From the NCBI RefSeq assembly GCF_024320865.1, contig NZ_JANDBD010000001.1:248001-312000 (forward strand): a DNA stretch of 64,000 nucleotides, in the 5' to 3' direction. Below, in pieces: positions 9,829 through 20,888 of this stretch. How positions within the stretch are numbered: position 1 is the first letter of the stretch; each line of letters starts with the position of its first letter. The stretch is from Mycolicibacterium arenosum. Its GTDB lineage: Bacteria; Actinomycetota; Actinomycetes; Mycobacteriales; Mycobacteriaceae. The notes under the pieces are model-generated. The model saw only the letters and a program-made list of their open reading frames with translations. It was not told where the DNA came from and did not search any database. Position numbers and translations under genes: made by a program.

Positions 9829-9844
9829 ACGGACTATAGTCCGT
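9829..9844. promoter_or_regulatory. Perfect 16-bp palindrome upstream of yceI (operator candidate)
   Basis: The bases acggactatagtccgt read the same on both strands. The palindrome begins 3 bp after the P1 peptidase stop and ends 55 bp before the YceI start, in a short AT-richer stretch. The tata core may also serve as a -10. The form and size fit a dimeric MarR- or TetR-type repressor site; the regulator is not identified in this window. Confidence 0.6.
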
Positions 9845-9899
9845 TTATCCTTCTCGACGGCGTTGGAGAGGCCGACGCCACCAGTCGAGGAGACTTCAC

Positions 9900-10448
9900 A
9901 TGACCACAGCAGTAGCCACGGACCTGACCGCGGGCACCTGGGCGATCGACCCCGTCCACTCATCCATCAACTTCTCGGTGCGCCACCTCGTGGTGAGCAA
10001 GGTCCGCGGCAGCTTCCGGACCTTCAGCGGCGCCGTCGTGGTCGCCGAGGACGGCACGCCGTCGGTCACCGCGGAGATCGCCGTCGACTCGGTCGACACC
10101 GGCAATGAGCAGCGCGACGCCCACCTCAAGGCCGCCGACTTCTTCGACGTCGAACAGTTCCCCACCGCGACCTTCGCCTCGACCGCGGTGCGCGCGGACG
10201 GCGACGACTACGTGCTGGACGGTGACTTCACGCTGCACGGCGTCACCAAGCCCGTCAGCCTCAAGCTGGAGTTCAACGGTGTCAACCCCGGCATGGGCCA
10301 CGGCGAGGTCGCCGGCTTCGAGGCGTCGGTGGTGTTGAACCGCAAGGACTTCGGCATCAACATCGACATGCCGCTGGAGACCGGCGGCGCCGTCGTCGGC
10401 GACAAGGTCACGATCACCCTCGAGATCGAGGCGCTCAAGCAGGCCTGA
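9900..10448 (+). CDS. YceI-family lipid-binding protein
   Basis: The 182-residue protein has the YceI lipocalin-like pattern: WAIDPVHSSINFSVRHL at the N-terminus, FRTFSGAVVV, and DFTLHGVTKPVSL in the second half. Family members form a beta-barrel that holds polyprenoid or fatty-acid ligands. No signal peptide is visible, so it should be cytoplasmic, as in many actinobacterial homologues. A gaggag ribosome site precedes ATG 9900. The perfect palindrome upstream suggests repressor control. Confidence 0.9.
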   Translation: MTTAVATDLTAGTWAIDPVHSSINFSVRHLVVSKVRGSFRTFSGAVVVAEDGTPSVTAEIAVDSVDTGNEQRDAHLKAADFFDVEQFPTATFASTAVRADGDDYVLDGDFTLHGVTKPVSLKLEFNGVNPGMGHGEVAGFEASVVLNRKDFGINIDMPLETGGAVVGDKVTITLEIEALKQA

Positions 10449-10450
10449 CG

Positions 10451-13031
<2,581 letters not shown>

Positions 13032-13037
13032 GCGCCG

Positions 13038-13076
13038 ACCATAGGCGATACCGATGGTCCTATGCAACTTGTTGCA
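13038..13076 (-). promoter_or_regulatory. padR-fadH promoter with inverted repeat
   Basis: On the minus strand a -10 TATGGT lies at 13043-13038. The inverted repeat tgcaac-tt-gttgca at 13063-13076 covers the expected -35 position, so a bound dimer would block polymerase. A further tatgcaac half-site occurs at 13118-13125. Autorepression by PadR is the simplest reading. Confidence 0.5.
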
Positions 13077-13289
13077 AAGGGCTGGCGGACACGCGATGGA
13101 CGGCTAGGCGACTTGTATATGCAACGTCTAGTATCAGTAACCACGCGCTGTCCCTCACCGGGCGGCGCGTGAAGTTAGGACACACTGAGACACACGTGCG
13201 GGTATCGACAACGCATACTTGCGTCGACTTCTCGCGGTCCCGACGAGAACACCACCCGACCAGCAGCCCACTGGACAGGAGAGACATCA

Positions 13290-13610
13290 GTGACGTACAC
13301 GATTGCCGAACCCTGCGTCGACGTGAAAGACAAGGCATGCATCGAGGAATGCCCCGTCGACTGCATTTACGAGGGCGCACGCATGCTGTACATCCACCCC
13401 GACGAGTGCGTGGACTGCGGCGCGTGCGAACCGGTGTGCCCGGTCGAGGCCATCTACTACGAGGACGACGTCCCGGACCAGTGGAGCGGCTACACCCAGC
13501 ACAACGCCGACTTCTTCGCTGAATTGGGGTCGCCGGGCGGCGCGTCCAAGGTCGGGCAGACCGACAACGACCCCGCCGCCGTCAAGGAACTGGCCCCGCA
13601 GGGCGAGTGA
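13290..13610 (+). CDS. fdxC: FdxC, 7Fe ferredoxin
   Basis: This 106-residue acidic electron carrier has the [3Fe-4S] motif [17 protein letters not shown] near the N-terminus and a complete [4Fe-4S] motif [12 protein letters not shown] near residue 41-52, the pattern of seven-iron ferredoxins such as Rv1177 FdxC. GTG 13290 follows an aggaga ribosome site. The last bases overlap the start of the aminotransferase (GTGA), so the two are translationally coupled. Confidence 0.95.
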   Translation: MTYTIAEPCVDVKDKACIEECPVDCIYEGARMLYIHPDECVDCGACEPVCPVEAIYYEDDVPDQWSGYTQHNADFFAELGSPGGASKVGQTDNDPAAVKELAPQGE

Positions 13611-14716
13611 CCACGAGAGCCGCATCCGTCTCGGCGCGGCTGCCGGTGTTCCCCTGGGACACCCTCGCCGACGCCACGAAGCGGGCGCGAGCGCATCCGG
13701 ACGGCATCGTCGACCTGTCGGTGGGGACTCCCGTCGACCCGGTCGCGCCGGTGATCCGCGACGCTCTCGCGGCCGCCAGTAGTGCCCCCGGTTACCCGAC
13801 CACGGCGGGCACGCCCACCCTGCGCGCGTCGGCACTCGCCGCTCTGGAACGCCGGTACGGCGTCTCCGGGGTGGCGCCCGACGCGGTGCTGCCGGTGATC
13901 GGCACCAAGGAGTTGATCGCCTGGTTGCCGACCCTGCTCGGGCTCGGCGGCGACGACATCGTGGTGGTGCCCGAACTCGCCTATCCGACCTACGACGTCG
14001 GCGCACGACTGGTGGGCGCCCAGGTGCTGCAAGCGGATTCGCTGACGCAGATCGGGCCGCGGATGCCGCGCCTGGTCTTCGTCAACTCGCCGAGCAACCC
14101 CACGGGCAAGGTGCTCGGCGTGGACCACCTGCGCAAGGTGGTCGGCTGGGCCCGTGAGCGTGACGTGCTCGTCGCGTCCGACGAGTGCTATCTCGGTCTC
14201 GGCTGGGAAGCGGAACCGGTGTCGGTGCTGCACCCGTCGGTGTGCGACGGCGACCACGCCAACCTGCTCGCGATCCACTCGCTGTCGAAGACGTCGTCGC
14301 TCGCCGGCTACCGCGCCGGGTTCGTGGCAGGCGACCCGCACGTGGTCGCGGAACTGCTCGCGGTGCGCAAGCACGCCGGGATGATGGTGCCGACGCCGGT
14401 GCAGGCCGCGATGGTGGCCGCACTCGACGACGACGAGCACGAACGCGAGCAGAAGAAGCGCTATGCACGACGCCGCGGCGTGCTGCTGACCGCAGTCCGC
14501 GACGCCGGCTTCACGGTCGAACACTCCGAGGCGGGCCTGTACCTGTGGGCCACCCGCGGCGAACCCGGCCGCGACACGCTGTCCTGGCTCGCCGACCGCG
14601 GCATCCTCGTCGCCCCCGGCGAGTTCTACGGTCCGCGCGGCGCGAACTTCGTCCGCATCGCGCTCACGGCCACCGACGAACGGATCGACGCCGCAGTCGC
14701 GCGGCTTGCCGAGTAG
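13607..14716 (+). CDS. dapC: PLP aminotransferase, DapC-like
   Basis: The 369-residue fold-type I aminotransferase shows [11 protein letters not shown] near residue 163, the aspartate motif [11 protein letters not shown] near 190, and the PLP lysine in [16 protein letters not shown] near 228. Family naming is N-succinyl-diaminopimelate aminotransferase, the lysine/DAP-pathway step between DapD and DapE, which are encoded 25 kb away. In M. tuberculosis the syntenic gene is Rv1178, while Rv0858c has also been called dapC, so the substrate is not certain. It is coupled to fdxC by a 4-bp overlap. Confidence 0.85.
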   Translation: MTTRAASVSARLPVFPWDTLADATKRARAHPDGIVDLSVGTPVDPVAPVIRDALAAASSAPGYPTTAGTPTLRASALAALERRYGVSGVAPDAVLPVIGTKELIAWLPTLLGLGGDDIVVVPELAYPTYDVGARLVGAQVLQADSLTQIGPRMPRLVFVNSPSNPTGKVLGVDHLRKVVGWARERDVLVASDECYLGLGWEAEPVSVLHPSVCDGDHANLLAIHSLSKTSSLAGYRAGFVAGDPHVVAELLAVRKHAGMMVPTPVQAAMVAALDDDEHEREQKKRYARRRGVLLTAVRDAGFTVEHSEAGLYLWATRGEPGRDTLSWLADRGILVAPGEFYGPRGANFVRIALTATDERIDAAVARLAE

Positions 14717-14719
14717 GCC

Positions 14720-15994
14720 TCAGCGCGTGACGGCGTGACTGTCCGCCAGTCGATCGGCCACGGTGTCCAGAGGTGTGGTGGCGGCGATCTCGGCGCTGAG
14801 CCGGCGCGCGGCGGACCGGTAGCTCGGCTCCCCGAGAACACGCTCGACGGCGGCGGCGACCTGCGCAGCTGACGGGTTTCCCGTTCCGACGTTCACGCCG
14901 ACGCCCGCGTAGTCGACCCGAGCCGCCACCTCCGACTTGTCGGAGGTCTCGCCGGCGACGACGAGCGGCACCCCGTGGCTCAGCGCGTGGTGCACACCGC
15001 CGAAGCCGCCGTTCGTCACGACGACGTCGACGTGCGGCATCAGCTCGGAGTAGGGCACCCACTCGGTGACGACGGCGTTGGGGGGAGCGAGGTCTCGCAG
15101 CGCTCGCGTGTCCCGCCGCCCCGTGCTGGCCACCACCAGGAGGTCGTCTCGGTCGGCGAGGCCCAGCAGGGTGGGGAGCAGAAGCCGGTTCGGGTCGGCG
15201 TTGTCGAACGTGCCCTGGGTGACGTGTACGACGGTCCTGCGTCCGGCGAGTTCACTCCACCAACTCGGGCGGGCGAACTCCCGGTCGGTGATCGGCAGCA
15301 CGGGACCGACGAAGCTGACGTTGTCGGGGAGGTCGCTGCGGGGATATTCGAGACCGGGCACCGACAACTGCAGGATGGCGTCCGCTGCGCGCAGCCACTC
15401 CGCGACGAACGTCGGTGCCGGCTCCGCCCCCGCGGACCGCAGCGCGCGATGGAAGTCGTTCTGGACGCCTCGGAACAGCACGCGGTGCGCGAAGGCGGTC
15501 ATCGGGCGGTAGTCCTCGTTCGGCTGCGGGGACCACCCCATGCCGAACGGCGGGGTGTCCCGGCTCGACAGCGTCAGCGGACTGACATTGCACACCAGAA
15601 TCGACGGTCGGCTCCGCGTCCCGAGAAGCAGCGGCAGCACCCCCGTGAATCCCACGTCGGTGAGCACGGCGTCGAAGTGCTCGCCGGCCAGCAGCCGGCT
15701 CACCGCCCGGTACTGGTCGTGCATCGGCGCGACGAACATCGAGCGCAGTTCGGCGCGACCGGCGAGGTAGCGCCGCAAGAGCGCGGGCAACCACGTCCGC
15801 CCGCCGGACGGGGCGTCGGTCGCCGCGACGGGAACCGGCGCCACGCGCAGTCCGGCCGCTTCGGCGGCCGCATGGTGATCGGCTCCGGTGAGCACCGTGA
15901 TCTCGTGACCCAGTCCCGCCAGGTGCGCGCCGATGCGCACCATCGGCATGACGTGGCCCGAAAGCGGGCTTACCGGAAGCAGATAGCGAGCCAT
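14720..15994 (-). CDS. Glycosyltransferase, MGT/UGT type (GT1-like)
   Basis: The 424-residue enzyme has a GT-B pattern: N-terminal PVSPLSGHVMPMVRIG with an acceptor-side His, and C-terminal donor-binding VVTNGGFGGVHHALSHGVPLVV near residue 315-336. This is the macrolide/zeaxanthin glycosyltransferase group. ATG 15994 with ggagat upstream is preferred to the longer frame at 16054. It is divergent from the MerR regulator and idi of the carotenoid island, so glycosylation of a hydroxylated carotenoid is plausible but unproven; the acceptor could be another lipid. Confidence 0.82.
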   Translation of the reverse strand: MARYLLPVSPLSGHVMPMVRIGAHLAGLGHEITVLTGADHHAAAEAAGLRVAPVPVAATDAPSGGRTWLPALLRRYLAGRAELRSMFVAPMHDQYRAVSRLLAGEHFDAVLTDVGFTGVLPLLLGTRSRPSILVCNVSPLTLSSRDTPPFGMGWSPQPNEDYRPMTAFAHRVLFRGVQNDFHRALRSAGAEPAPTFVAEWLRAADAILQLSVPGLEYPRSDLPDNVSFVGPVLPITDREFARPSWWSELAGRRTVVHVTQGTFDNADPNRLLLPTLLGLADRDDLLVVASTGRRDTRALRDLAPPNAVVTEWVPYSELMPHVDVVVTNGGFGGVHHALSHGVPLVVAGETSDKSEVAARVDYAGVGVNVGTGNPSAAQVAAAVERVLGEPSYRSAARRLSAEIAATTPLDTVADRLADSHAVTR

Positions 15995-16053
15995 GCAGGA
16001 TCTCCGACGGTGGGCGAGTGGGGCGCGGGGCGTAATGCACTCCCGGTGGCCCA

Positions 16054-16081
16054 TTCAAACATCCGATTGCTCACCTAGACT
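16054..16081 (+). promoter_or_regulatory. Possible sigma-A promoter of the MerR gene
   Basis: TTCAAA (16054-16059) and TAGACT (16076-16081) are 16 bp apart upstream of the MerR gene. The same -10 hexamer TAGACT precedes idi. Unlike idi and crtE, no GCATCG repeat is seen here. Confidence 0.35.
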
Positions 16082-16150
16082 GATCGCGCACAGGCGTCGA
16101 CGACGGCGCTGCCACTGAGTTCGGCGTGCGGTCCCGGAGTAGCGAGGTCG

Positions 16151-17017
16151 ATGAGTCCACAGCAGTCCGCCGCCGTGGACGACGCCTCGGCGAGTCTCTG
16201 CTATCCCGTCGGCGCCGTTGCCGCGCGCCTGGACCTTCCCATCGCCACGTTGCGCAGCTGGGCCCGCCGCTATCGAATCGGTCCGGCCGACCATCGGGCG
16301 GGTCAGCGAAGGCTTTACAGCGAGAGCGATATTCGCCGTTTTCAACGCATGGCCGAGTTGGTCCGGCAAGGGGTCAGTCCCAGTAGCGCCGCGCGCTCGG
16401 TGTTCGACGCCGAACGGTACGCGACCACGGATGTCACCACCCTGCTCGCCGCGGCGTGGGCGTTGGACGCGTACGCGTGCGACCGCCAGCTGGACAACCG
16501 GTTGCGCCGCGACGGCGTCATCGACACCTGGGACGGCTTGATCCGGCCGGCGTTCGACGCCCTCGCCGCACGCCAGCGGGAGGGGGCCGGGTGCCTCGAC
16601 GTCGAGCACGTGCTGTCGTGGTCGGTGAGTCGGGCACTGCAGCGACTGCCGCTGCCCGTCGAGGTGGACAACCCGGTGATCGTGCTCTCCTGCATGCCCG
16701 GTGAGGTGCACACCCTGGCGTTGGAGGCGCTGCGAGCCGCGTTGGCCGAGCGCGGTCGGGCCACGGTGATGCTGGGGGCGGATACGCCGGTGGCCGCGGT
16801 GTTCGACGCGCTGTCTCATCTGAGCCGGACGGCGGAGGTCGTCCTCTGGGCGCACACTCACGCGACGGCGGACCCAAGCGCGGCGGCCGACGTGGTCGAG
16901 CGGATCGGGTCGGTGATGGTGGCGGGCCCCGGCTGGGCGACGACGGTTCGGCCGCCGGGTGCCACCTACCTCGAAGGGCTCGGCGACGCCGTGCGGAGGT
17001 TGCTCGGGGCCGCGTAG
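16151..17017 (+). CDS. MerR regulator with B12-binding-like domain (CarH/LitR type)
   Basis: Residues about 17-85 form a MerR winged helix (PVGAVAARLDLPIATLRSWARRY, GQRRLYSESDIRRFQRM). The middle is a four-helix region and the C-terminal 110 residues resemble a cobalamin-binding Rossmann domain with PGEVH near the axial-ligand position. CarH/LitR proteins repress carotenoid genes in the dark and are inactivated by light through adenosylcobalamin. Here the CarH Trp-x9-Glu-His motif has Gln in place of Trp, and ExHxxG reads EVHTLA, so B12 binding is uncertain. It sits directly before idi and opposite the glycosyltransferase. Confidence 0.85.
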   Translation: MSPQQSAAVDDASASLCYPVGAVAARLDLPIATLRSWARRYRIGPADHRAGQRRLYSESDIRRFQRMAELVRQGVSPSSAARSVFDAERYATTDVTTLLAAAWALDAYACDRQLDNRLRRDGVIDTWDGLIRPAFDALAARQREGAGCLDVEHVLSWSVSRALQRLPLPVEVDNPVIVLSCMPGEVHTLALEALRAALAERGRATVMLGADTPVAAVFDALSHLSRTAEVVLWAHTHATADPSAAADVVERIGSVMVAGPGWATTVRPPGATYLEGLGDAVRRLLGAA

Positions 17018-17054
17018 ACTCCCGTGCATCGCCAGTGCATCGATTCGCGCATCG
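17015..17054 (+). promoter_or_regulatory. idi promoter with 11-bp-phased GCATCG repeats
   Basis: A -10 TAGACT lies at 17015-17020, overlapping the end of the MerR gene. GCATCG occurs at 17026-17031, 17037-17042 and 17049-17054, that is 11 and 12 bp apart and starting at the predicted transcription start. CarH-type regulators are known to bind direct repeats with an 11-bp period, so this is a good operator candidate. The same hexamer, inverted relative to transcription, recurs at the crtE promoter. Confidence 0.55.
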
Positions 17055-17070
17055 CGCCGGAAGGAGCCCC

Positions 17071-17655
17071 ATGTCGTCGACGACCACGTCCGCACCCTCG
17101 GTCGAAGAGGAAGTGGTCCTGCTCGACGATGACGGCCGGGTCGTGGGCACCGCGTCGAAGGCATCGGTCCACGGCCCGAATACTCCTCTCCACCTTGCTT
17201 TCTCGTGCTACGTCTTCGATCGCGCGGGCAACGTACTGGTGACTCGTCGCGCGCTGGGGAAGCGGACCTGGCCGGGGGTGTGGACCAATTCGTTCTGCGG
17301 ACATCCGGCGCCGGGGGAGGACGTGGCGGAGGCCGTCGTGCGACGGGCCGATGAGGAACTCGGCGTCACCCTTCACGACGTGAGGTGTGTGCTGCCCGAC
17401 TTCCGTTATCGCGCGGTGGCAGCGGACGGCACCGTCGAGAACGAGGTGTGTCCGGTGTTCTGTGCCTGGACCGAAACGGAGCCGGCCGCGAGCCCGGCCG
17501 AGGTCATGGAGCACCGGTGGGTGCCGTGGGACGAACTGCGGGCCGCTGCCGACCTGTCGTGGGCGATCAGTCCGTGGGCCACGGCCCAGATCCCGCTGCT
17601 CGAGGACGCCGGTGTGCCGATCGACGGTCAGCGGGAGCGCGACCGCAGCGCGTAG
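17071..17655 (+). CDS. idi: Isopentenyl-diphosphate delta-isomerase, type I
   Basis: Idi interconverts IPP and DMAPP, feeding the GGPP synthase of the adjacent carotenoid operon. The 194-residue Nudix-fold protein has the type-I active-site cysteine in TNSFCGHP near residue 75 and the Nudix-like stretch with RRADEELG; a later glutamate region ENEVCPVF is also present. ATG 17071 has a ggaaggag ribosome site, so the longer frame from 17035 is rejected. The 3' end overlaps the convergent Rieske gene by 28 bp. Confidence 0.93.
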   Translation: MSSTTTSAPSVEEEVVLLDDDGRVVGTASKASVHGPNTPLHLAFSCYVFDRAGNVLVTRRALGKRTWPGVWTNSFCGHPAPGEDVAEAVVRRADEELGVTLHDVRCVLPDFRYRAVAADGTVENEVCPVFCAWTETEPAASPAEVMEHRWVPWDELRAAADLSWAISPWATAQIPLLEDAGVPIDGQRERDRSA

Positions 17656-18638
17656 AGCCGCTCGGCGTATACCAGGTCGTCGCGCCACAACCGGTGTGCC
17701 GCATGCCGCATGAACACGGCGATCACCGGTCGGGCCCGTAGCGCGTGCGCGAATCCCGGTCGCGCGGAATGTGCGACGACGGCCTCGATCACGGCCGTGC
17801 GCGGCCTGCCCTGCGCGTCGGCACCGAGCGGTGTGGCGTGCGTCTCGACCACGCTGCCCTCGCCTTCGCCCTCGACGATCCGCATGGTGATCGTGCGCGG
17901 TTCCGGGCTGGTGAACTCGGCGACGACCGGAACGCCGAGCCTGCCGATGTGGAAGGTGACCGCGACGAGGAACCGATCCTCGGCGGCGCTGACCGTGCCC
18001 TCGGCGGGCGGCGCTTCGAGCACCTCCAGCTGGGCGAACGAGTAGGGATGGAACCAGGATCCGTGCCAGGGATCCATGCGGTTGGCGATCACGTCCCGTG
18101 GTTCGCAGGTTCCGTCCAGGCGGGTCACCGCGGCGATCCGATGGCCCGTCGGCCGGGTGGGAAGCACCGGCGCGGGGGTGGGCGCCTCACCGCCGACGGC
18201 GTCGTGGCGAACCCAGAGCAGCACGCCGTCGTCGTGGCACGGAAACGGTGTCCAGTCGGCGCGCGGGTGACCGGTCAGTCGCAGGCCGTGCCACGGGCAG
18301 ATTAGCGCGCCGCGGTCGACGCGACCCGTGCACAGGTCGGCACCGAGATGCGGGCACGCCGCCGGGGCGACGTGCGGGCGACCGTCCCCGTCGCGCCACG
18401 AGACCAGCTCGTGCCCGCCGACGGATGCGCTCCGCGGCGTGTCGGTCAGCTCGCTGCTCGCGCCGATCACATACCAGTTGCCGCTGGGGCGCTGGGCCGA
18501 ACGTTCCAGTGCCGCATCGATGATCGCCGGATCGGCGTCGCGGTGCGTCGCCCGCTGCTCGCTCCAGGGCCGGGCGGGCAGGACGCGGAACGGAGACGCG
18601 TTCAGGACTCGGGTACTCAACTCGGTCAGGGTGCTCAC
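17628..18638 (-). CDS. Rieske non-haem iron oxygenase of the carotenoid operon
   Basis: The 336-residue protein has a Rieske [2Fe-2S] motif, C95-x-H97 and C114-x2-H117 with 16 residues between. Further on it has D189-x2-H192-x4-H197 (DPWHGSWFH), the mononuclear-iron triad spacing of Rieske oxygenases. It should therefore be a complete oxygenase component rather than only an electron carrier. Proteins of this type (DUF5914-like) occur in actinobacterial carotenoid clusters. It is the last gene of the crt operon and overlaps crtU by 4 bp (GTGA). A carotenoid end group is the likely substrate; the reductase partner is not seen. Confidence 0.75.
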   Translation of the reverse strand: MSTLTELSTRVLNASPFRVLPARPWSEQRATHRDADPAIIDAALERSAQRPSGNWYVIGASSELTDTPRSASVGGHELVSWRDGDGRPHVAPAACPHLGADLCTGRVDRGALICPWHGLRLTGHPRADWTPFPCHDDGVLLWVRHDAVGGEAPTPAPVLPTRPTGHRIAAVTRLDGTCEPRDVIANRMDPWHGSWFHPYSFAQLEVLEAPPAEGTVSAAEDRFLVAVTFHIGRLGVPVVAEFTSPEPRTITMRIVEGEGEGSVVETHATPLGADAQGRPRTAVIEAVVAHSARPGFAHALRARPVIAVFMRHAAHRLWRDDLVYAERLYALRSRSR

Positions 18639-20155
18639 GACGGAAACTGCCTTTCGGCCAATCGGTGCAGCGGGCGGTAGCGGCCGCTGGTGGGCACGGT
18701 GTGCAGCTCGTGCCCGGCCAGGCCGAAGCGTGCGAGTAGAGCGTTGGCCGCCAGCCAGCCCGTGGTGGCGGCGCGCTCCATCAGCGCCACCGGGAGGTCG
18801 ACGCGGATGCCGTCACCGGCGAGCACCAGGCCGGGGTGCGGTGTGGCGACCGTAGGTCGACCGGCGAAGTCGCCGGGCGCGAAGCGAGGGCAGTCGGCGC
18901 GTACCAGGACCCGTTCGTCGACGATCCGGGCCGCGGCGGTCTCCGGGAACAGCTCGTGCAGTCGGCCGAGCAGGGCGGCCTTGACCTCGTCGGGGTCGTT
19001 GGTCGCGGCGTACGCGTGCAGTTCGACGACCGCCCCACCGGTGTGGGCAGCCCACTCGCGGGCCTCCCGCTCGTACCGGTTGAGCACGCTGACGTTGTCC
19101 AGCGGCGGCAGGCCGCCGGTGGCGAGGAACGCCGGTCGCGAGTCGTCGACCGGCCGGTCGAGCCACAGCCGGTGGACGACGAACGGCGCCGCGCCACCCA
19201 GGTTCGCGACCGCGGAGCGCCAGTTCTCGGTGCCGAGCGACGGTGACGCGTCGACGATGGCGCGCAATCCCGTGACGTCGGTCGCCAGCACCACGCCGTC
19301 GCCGGTGAACTCCGCGCCGGTGTCGACGCCGACCGCGAACCCGCCGTCCTCGCCGGGGACGGTGCGCAGCGCGACCCCCGTGTGGAACTTCACCCCGCGC
19401 TCTTCGAGCGTTGCGCGCAGCGGATTCCACAGCGCCACATCGAAGTTCGCGTTCGCGACGTCGAAGAGCAGGCCCTCGCTGGAGCCGAGGAAGTAGATGT
19501 GGAACATCGCGGCCAACTCGGCCGCCGAGAGGTCCCGCGGCCGGGAGAAGAAGCTGCGCGAGAAGACGTCGAAGGCGAGATGCCTTGCCGCGTAGGGGAA
19601 GTTGATATCGGTGAGGAAGCTCTCGGCGTCGACGTGATCGAGCTGCCGGTAGATCTCGGGAACCGATACCGCGATCAGCGGAGCCGCCTTCCGCGCATCG
19701 AGTCGAAGCAGGTCGCGCAGCCGGAACGTGGGGCTGCGCAACGCGAAGGCCAGCGCGTTGAGCGGCGGCGTCTTGGGGAGGTTGCGGAACGTGTCGGTGC
19801 GCCCCTCGGCGTCGACCAGCGGGTAGTCGTCGACGGGCGTCAGCATCGACAGGTCCGGGTCGACCCGGCGAAGCAGGCTGCGCAGGTTGTAGTACTGCCG
19901 GAAGAAGGCGTGGAAACCCCGGTTCATGGCGACGTCGGCGCCGCCCGCGGTGTCCGTCCAGCCGCCGACCCGACCGCCGAGGTGGACCTCGCGCTCGATG
20001 ACGTCCACGTCGACACCGCGCTCGGCGAGTCCGGTGGCGGCGGTGAGGCCCGCGATACCCGCGCCGACCACCACGACGCGCGGTCGGCGCGCCAGGGCGT
20101 CGGCGTGCGCGAGGCCGGGCGCTGCCGGATGGGTGACGCGGCGGTTGTCGCTCAT
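18635..20155 (-). CDS. crtU: CrtU-like FAD-dependent carotenoid desaturase/methyltransferase
   Basis: The protein (506 residues) has an N-terminal FAD dinucleotide site VVVVGAGIAGLTAATGLAE and the carotenoid-desaturase-like C-terminal flavin motif. Segments such as MNRGFHAFFRQYYNLR and MFHIYFLGSSEG resemble actinobacterial CrtU, which aromatises beta-ionone rings to make isorenieratene-type aryl carotenoids. ATG 20155 overlaps the methyltransferase stop (ATGA); the longer frame is rejected. The assignment to CrtU rather than another CrtI-like oxidoreductase is from memory of family sequences. No lycopene cyclase, needed to make its ring substrate, is in this window. Confidence 0.7.
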   Translation of the reverse strand: MSDNRRVTHPAAPGLAHADALARRPRVVVVGAGIAGLTAATGLAERGVDVDVIEREVHLGGRVGGWTDTAGGADVAMNRGFHAFFRQYYNLRSLLRRVDPDLSMLTPVDDYPLVDAEGRTDTFRNLPKTPPLNALAFALRSPTFRLRDLLRLDARKAAPLIAVSVPEIYRQLDHVDAESFLTDINFPYAARHLAFDVFSRSFFSRPRDLSAAELAAMFHIYFLGSSEGLLFDVANANFDVALWNPLRATLEERGVKFHTGVALRTVPGEDGGFAVGVDTGAEFTGDGVVLATDVTGLRAIVDASPSLGTENWRSAVANLGGAAPFVVHRLWLDRPVDDSRPAFLATGGLPPLDNVSVLNRYEREAREWAAHTGGAVVELHAYAATNDPDEVKAALLGRLHELFPETAAARIVDERVLVRADCPRFAPGDFAGRPTVATPHPGLVLAGDGIRVDLPVALMERAATTGWLAANALLARFGLAGHELHTVPTSGRYRPLHRLAERQFPS

Positions 20156-20874
20156 CGTGGCGCGCGCCCGATGAAGGTGTGCACGACGTTGCGCTGCCAG
20201 CCGGTGACCGTATGGCTCTCGACGTCCTCGAAACCGCTGTTGCGCAACCGGTCTCGAAAGCGTGAGGCACCGTCGAAGTCGTTCACGCTGGTGCGCAGGT
20301 AGCGGTACAGTGCGGCGTCCCCGGTGCGCAGCCGCGCCATCGGGATGATGACCGTCGACGCGACGACGTTCCACATCAGCCTGGCCAACCGTGAATCGGC
20401 CACGGAGTACTCGTGGATCACCAGCACGCCGCCCGGTCGGAGCAGCCTGCGGAACTCCTGCAGCGTGGCGTCCCGATCCGGGACGTTGCGGATCAGGTAT
20501 GCGGCGAAGATCCCGTCGAAGTCGCGACCGGCGTCGGTCTGCGAAACCTGCTCGATGGGGCTGTGCACGAAGCGCACCGACGGCGGCCAGCGCTTCGCGC
20601 GTGCCTGCACCAGCATCCCGTCCGACCCGTCGACACCGACGATCTCGGCCTCTGGGGCGCAGGACAGCAGGGCCGCGGTCGAGGCACCGGTGCCGCAGCC
20701 GGCGTCCAGCAGGCGCAGTCCGGTTCCCGGTTGCGGCAGTCCCATTCGGGTGGCCGACAACCGCAGATGGGCGTGATAACCGGGATTCGCGCCCACCAGA
20801 CCGTCGTAATACGGACCGTTGGCGTCGAACCCGGTGAGAACGTCCGGTGTGGACGTCGCGCGGTCATTGCTCAT
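20152..20874 (-). CDS. SAM-dependent methyltransferase of the crt operon
   Basis: This 240-residue class I methyltransferase has the SAM motif LLDAGCGTGASTAALL near residue 55, an acidic motif II (IVGVDGSDGML) and LRPGGVLVIHEY as a later motif. It resembles UbiE/CrtT-type enzymes found with crtU in actinobacterial carotenoid clusters. It overlaps crtU by 4 bp and lies 14 bp after crtB, so it belongs to the operon. The acceptor is unknown: carotenoid hydroxyl, carboxyl, or another polyprenoid. Confidence 0.8.
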   Translation of the reverse strand: MSNDRATSTPDVLTGFDANGPYYDGLVGANPGYHAHLRLSATRMGLPQPGTGLRLLDAGCGTGASTAALLSCAPEAEIVGVDGSDGMLVQARAKRWPPSVRFVHSPIEQVSQTDAGRDFDGIFAAYLIRNVPDRDATLQEFRRLLRPGGVLVIHEYSVADSRLARLMWNVVASTVIIPMARLRTGDAALYRYLRTSVNDFDGASRFRDRLRNSGFEDVESHTVTGWQRNVVHTFIGRAPR

Positions 20875-20888
20875 CGACGGAACTCCTG

